This document shows positions 60,330 through 64,000 of a DNA stretch of 64,000 nucleotides, piece by piece (position 1 is the stretch's first letter; each line of letters opens with the position of its first letter). This DNA comes from PALSA-693 sp963780345 (GTDB taxonomy: Bacteria; Actinomycetota; Acidimicrobiia; Acidimicrobiales; Palsa-688), in contig CAWABU010000011.1 in assembly GCA_963780345.1 (NCBI GenBank), positions 248,001 through 312,000 on the forward strand, given 5' to 3'. Made by a program: the position numbers and the translations under genes. The notes beneath the pieces were generated by a model. That model did not search any database, was not told the origin of the DNA, and saw nothing but the letters and a program-made list of their open reading frames with translations.

Positions 60330-60481
60330 CGCTCCCCTTTCGACGTGATCAGCGACCGACCCTCAGAAAATTCCGCCGAGCCGACTGGGTTCCGTCGGTG
60401 CCCCGCGGGTAGCCTGCCTGCCACCCCTGTGACCTCGGACCGGCCAGATCGGGTAGAAACACTCTGGGCAGGAGAAGATCG

Positions 60482-61809
60482 GTGATGCGGAGCACTCTGA
60501 CGAACCTGGCGAACATGTTCCGGGTTCCGGACCTTCGTAACAAGGTCTTGTTCACGCTGATGATCATCGTGATCTACCGCTTCGGGGCCAACATCCCCTG
60601 CCCGGGCATCGACTTCAGCGCCGTGCAGTCGCTGGCGGCGTCGGCGTCCCACGCCGGCGTGGTCAGCTTCCTCAACCTGTTCTCCGGCGGGGCCCTCACC
60701 AAGTTCGCGGTGTTCGGTCTCGGCATCATGCCGTACATCACGGCGTCGATCATCATCCAGCTGTTGATGGTGGTCATTCCCAAGTTCGAGCAGTGGCGGG
60801 ACGAGGGGGCGGTCGGCCAGAAGAAGCTGACCCAGGTCACCCGCTATCTGACTATCGCCCTGGCCGCTGCTCCAGTCGACCGGCCTGGCCTACGTGTTCC
60901 ACAACGGTGGGGGCGGTCTGCTGGGCGGTGGCACCAGCCTCAACATCGACCTGATCCCGCACTTCACGGTCCCCCGGGTGGTGCTGATCGTGCTGACCAT
61001 GACCGCGGGCACCGTGGTCGTCATGTGGCTCGGCGAGCTCATCACCCAGCGCGGCGTCGGCCAGGGCATGTCGGTGCTGATCTTCACCAACGTGGTGGCG
61101 ACCATGCCCTCGGGCGGGGCGTCGGTGAAGGCCGAGGCCGGACTGAGCAAGTTCACGATCATCGTCATCCTGTCGTTGGTCCTGCTGGTGGCCATCGTGT
61201 TCATCGAGCAGGGCCAGCGGCGGATCCCGGTCACCTTCGCCAAGCGGGTGGTGGGCCGGCGCATGTACGGCGGGCAGAGCACCTACATCCCGATGAAGGT
61301 CAACACCGGCGGGGTGGTTCCGATTATTTTCGCCAGCTCCGTCCTGTACTTCCCGATCCTGATCTCCAACGTGCTGCCGAGCCATGGGGCCTGGGAGGGC
61401 GTGCAGCACTGGATCAGCGTGCACCTGGCCCAGCCCAACGACCTCTGGTACATCTTCATCTACGGATTGCTGATCCTCGGATTCGCCTACTTCTACGCCG
61501 CCATCACCTTCGATCCCCACCAGCAGGCCGAAGTCATCCGCAAGCAGGGCGGTTACATTCCCGGGATCCGGCCGGGGCCGCCGACCGAGCGCCACCTGCA
61601 GAACATCCTCAACCGCGATCACTCTGCCCGGTGCCCTGTGGCTGGCGCTGATCGCCCTCCTGCCGTCGATCTTCCTGGCCTTCTGGAACATCCAGAACTA
61701 TCCCTTTGCGGGCACCAGTCTGCTCATCGCCGTCGGCGTCTGCCTGGAGACCATGAAGCAGGTCGACAGCCAGCTGATGCTCCGCAACTACGAGGGCTTC
61801 CTCAAGTAG
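60482..61809 (+). CDS. secY: Preprotein translocase subunit SecY (two frame breaks)
   Basis: The ten-helix channel of the Sec translocon, about 442 codons. PDLRNKVLFTLMIIVIYRFG opens it; the helix 2 plug region is GGALTKFAVFGLGIMPYITASI; FAYFYAAITFDPHQQAEVIRKQGGYIPGIRPG and NIQNYPFAGTSLLI are conserved C-terminal parts. The frame shifts at about 60869 (IALAA/LQSTGLAYVF) and 61617 (NILNR/ITLPGALW), each fitted by one extra base. Start GTG 60482 or ATG 60485. It ends at TAG 61809. Confidence 0.93.
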
Positions 61810-61855
61810 TGCCTATTTCTTTGGACATGATTGGCCGGCGCAAAGAGCGCAGTAG

Positions 61856-62541
61856 GTGAACCCCGGCGCCCGGCTGGTCAGTCCTCGGCAAGCAGGGGGC
61901 GGGGAAGGGGACGCAGGCGGTGAGGCTGTCGCGCCACTACGTCGTCCCCCATGTGGCCACCGGCGACATCTTCCGCGCCGCCGTTCGATCGGGATCGGAG
62001 TTCGGTCAGAAGGCCCGGCGCTACCTCGACGCCGGCGAGCTGGTCCCCGACGAGATCGTGATCGGCATGGTCCGCGAGCGGCTCACCCACGACGACACCA
62101 CCCACCGCGGTTTCATCCTGGACGGGTTTCCCCGGACTGCCCACCAGGCCGAGGCCTTGATGGCCATCCTCGAACCCAAGGGGATGGACCTGGCCATCAA
62201 CCTGGAGATCGACACCGAGCACGTGCTGCGGCGCCTGGCCGCCCGGCGGGTGTGCTCGGACTGCGGCGCCAACTACAGCGTGGTCGACAACCCGCCGCGG
62301 GTCCGGAGCATCTGCGACGTGTGCGGGGGTGAAGTGGTCCAGCGCGACGACGACACCGAGACCGCCATCCGGCGGCGGCTGGAGATCTACGAGGGCGAGA
62401 CGGCGCCGCTCATCGACTGGTTCCAGCAGCGCGACCTGCTGGTCAACATCGACGCCCTCGGTAGCCCCGACGAAGTCACCGACCGGCTGGTGGTCGAGGT
62501 CGACCGGCGCAAGCCGGGAGCGAGCGGCGGTCCTGGCCTGA
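61856..62541 (+). CDS. adk: Adenylate kinase (two frame breaks)
   Basis: Interconverts ATP + AMP and 2 ADP. With one extra base removed near 61880 the start reads VNPGARLVV then the P-loop LGKQGAGKGTQA. The NMP region has ATGDIFRAAV and ILDGFPRTAHQAEAL. The LID is the zinc type, CSDCGANY...CDVCGG. Near 62514 a second extra base would give the tail KRERAAVLA and the stop at 62541; without it the frame runs on across map to 63053. Start GTG 61856. Confidence 0.88.
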
Positions 62542-62595
62542 GGCCATCCGACGGTCCTCGCCCACTTGCCCCCGGCCAGCTGGTTCACTGGAGCG

Positions 62596-63339
62596 GTGCG
62601 ACGGAGCGCGGAAGAAATCGCCAAGATGCGCAAGGCCGGGCGGGTGGTCGCGGAGATGCATGCCGCCACCCGGGCCGCGGCCCGCCCCGGTGTGACCACC
62701 GCCGAGCTCGACCGGGTGGCCCGGGACGTCCTGGAACGCCGGGGGGCGCGTTCCAACTTCCTCAACTACCACGGCTTTCCGGCGGTGATCTGCGCCTCGC
62801 CCAACGACATGATCGTGCACGGCATCCCGGGCAGCTACCGGCTGGAGGAGGGCGACATTCTCTCCATCGACTGCGGCGCCATCGTGGAGGGCTACCACGG
62901 CGATGCCGCCTTCACCATGGGCGTCGGCGCCATCGACCCGGCCGCCGAGAAGCTGATCAAGGTCACCGAGCAGAGCCTGTGGGCGGGGATCGAGCAGATT
63001 CGCTCCGGCAACCGGCTTCACGACATCGGCATGGCCGTCCAGACCGTCGCTGAGGGCGCCGGCTTCTCGGTGGTGCGGGAGTACGTCGGCCACGCCATCG
63101 GAACGGCCATGCACGAGGAGCCGCAGGTCCCCAACTACTGGCCCGGCCGGCCCGGACCCCTTCTCAAGTCCGGGATGGTGCTGGCGGTCGAGCCGATGGT
63201 CAACATCGGTGGCCCGGCAACCGTTCTGCTCGACGACGGCTGGAGCGTGGTGACCGCCGACGGGAGCCTGTCGGCCCACTTCGAGCACACCATCGCGGTC
63301 ACCGACGATGGTCCGGACGTGCTCACCGTGCTGGATTGA
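62596..63339 (+). CDS. map: Methionine aminopeptidase, type I
   Basis: A 247-residue enzyme that removes the N-terminal Met of new proteins. Metal ligands are seen in IDCGAIVEGYHGDAAFT (two Asp), the His of YVGHAIGTAMHEEP, and the Glu of LAVEPMVN and HFEHTIAVT. No N-terminal zinc-finger extension. GTG 62596 is used; TTG 62566 would add ten residues. Confidence 0.93.
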   Translation: MRRSAEEIAKMRKAGRVVAEMHAATRAAARPGVTTAELDRVARDVLERRGARSNFLNYHGFPAVICASPNDMIVHGIPGSYRLEEGDILSIDCGAIVEGYHGDAAFTMGVGAIDPAAEKLIKVTEQSLWAGIEQIRSGNRLHDIGMAVQTVAEGAGFSVVREYVGHAIGTAMHEEPQVPNYWPGRPGPLLKSGMVLAVEPMVNIGGPATVLLDDGWSVVTADGSLSAHFEHTIAVTDDGPDVLTVLD

Positions 63340-63510
63340 CCGGCCGACGGGCCCCAACCTACCGGGCGACCCGTGCCCGCCCCGCCCGGCGGCCGCCCGC
63401 ACGCTCGGCGCTAGCAGCCGGCACGTGATAGCATGCTCGGTCGGTTTGCCGCGCTCTGGCGCGGCTTCGCAGCCGCCGGCGTTTGCCGGCATCCATCAGG
63501 AAGTGTCCTC

Positions 63511-63624
63511 GTGAAAGTGCGTCCCAGCGTCAAAGCTATCTGTGAACACTGCAAAGTGATCCGCCGTCACGGTCGGGTCATGGTCATCTGCACCAATCCG
63601 CGCCACAAGCAACGTCAAGGCTAA
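63511..63624 (+). CDS. rpmJ: 50S ribosomal protein L36
   Basis: A 37-residue L36, zinc type: CEHC, then C and H in ICTNPRH. It starts at GTG 63511 with AGGAAG upstream. The 171-nt gap after map lacks infA, which normally sits here, and contains a gccgcgc/gcgcggc hairpin (63448-63465) and a TAGCAT (63429) that could be a -10. Confidence 0.95.
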   Translation: MKVRPSVKAICEHCKVIRRHGRVMVICTNPRHKQRQG

Positions 63625-63637
63625 GGGGGCCCTCGCC

Positions 63638-64000
63638 ATGGCACGTATCGCCGGGGTCGACATTCCTCGGGAAAAGCGACTCGGGACCTCGCTCACCTAT
63701 ATCTTCGGGATCGGTAGCACGGCCGCGGCCAACGTCTGCGACGGCACCGGCATCGACCCGTCCACCCGGGTGCGCGACCTGACCGACGAGGAGGTCATCC
63801 GCCTCCGAAACTGGATCGACGCCAACCTCAAGGTGGAAGGCGACCTGCGGCGCGATGTCTCCCAGGACATCAAGCGCAAGATGGAGATCGGCTCTTACCA
63901 GGGGATCCGCCACCGCCGGGGTCTCCCGGTGCACGGGCAGCGCACCCACACCAACGCCCGGACCCGCAAGGGTCCCAAGAAGACCGTCGCCGGCAAGAAG
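63638..64000 (+). CDS. rpsM: 30S ribosomal protein S13 (3' end beyond the window)
   Basis: 121 codons are visible with no stop. MARIAGVDIPREKRLGTSLTYIFGIG opens it, and YQGIRHRRGLPVHGQRTHTNARTRKGPKKTVAGKK closes it, so only a few residues and the stop are missing. S13 forms inter-subunit bridges and contacts the P-site tRNA. 14 nt after rpmJ. Confidence 0.96.
   Translation, partial: MARIAGVDIPREKRLGTSLTYIFGIGSTAAANVCDGTGIDPSTRVRDLTDEEVIRLRNWIDANLKVEGDLRRDVSQDIKRKMEIGSYQGIRHRRGLPVHGQRTHTNARTRKGPKKTVAGKK

Noticed and set aside
61920..63053. A 377-codon adk frame extending across map
   Set aside because: Sequence after about residue 200 is an out-of-phase reading of map; an adk stop at 62541 is recovered by removing one base.

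Overview
The window is 64 kb of GC-rich DNA from an actinobacterium. Three features point to Actinomycetota and plausibly the class Acidimicrobiia: the layout tRNA-Thr, tRNA-Met, rpmG ... tRNA-Trp, secE, nusG, rplKA, rplJL, rpoBC, rpsLG, fusA, tuf; zinc-type S14; and the style of L22 and S3. The class assignment is inference from gene content and protein style, not from a search.

Region 1 (1-13.3 kb) is accessory and metabolic. It holds the 3' end of an ABC exporter, an amidohydrolase, a J-domain chaperone, an unrecognised 350-aa protein, a UGSC-family selenoprotein read through an in-frame UGA with a SECIS-like hairpin, a UDP-sulfoquinovose synthase (sqdB) beside a GT2-GtrA glycosyltransferase, a STAS protein, an esterase, an MFS transporter, a GNAT acetyltransferase and an SRPBCC protein.

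Region 2 (13.3-36.1 kb) is the core transcription and translation block: tRNA-Thr, tRNA-Met, rpmG, an ECF-like sigma factor with an overlapping zinc-finger anti-sigma, tRNA-Trp, secE, nusG, rplK, rplA, two small membrane proteins, an L10 leader, rplJ, rplL, a divergent DivIVA-like gene pair, rpoB, rpoC, an O-methyltransferase, rpsL, rpsG, fusA, tuf, and rpsJ behind an intrinsic terminator.

Region 3 (36.1-50.0 kb) splits the S10 operon between rpsJ and rplC. It carries two VapBC-type toxin-antitoxin pairs with probable leaderless promoters. It also carries a minus-strand cluster of tail-anchored Ser/Thr kinase, transglutaminase-like membrane protein lacking its catalytic Cys and His, DUF58, MoxR ATPase and a two-anchor fibronectin-III surface protein, followed upstream by an M1-like metallopeptidase.

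Region 4 (50.0-64 kb) resumes the ribosomal operon: rplC, rplD, rplW, rplB, rpsS, rplV, rpsC, rplP, rpmC, rpsQ, rplN, rplX, rplE, rpsN, rpsH, rplF, rplR, rpsE(-rpmD), rplO, secY, adk, map, rpmJ, rpsM (cut by the window end). infA is not in its usual place between map and rpmJ.

Two themes cross the window. Many r-proteins and NusG carry long acidic Ala/Pro-rich tails. About a dozen single-base frame breaks, mostly one extra base, hit genes that must work (rpoB, rpoC, secY, adk). These most likely reflect sequence or assembly error, and such genes are annotated here across the breaks.
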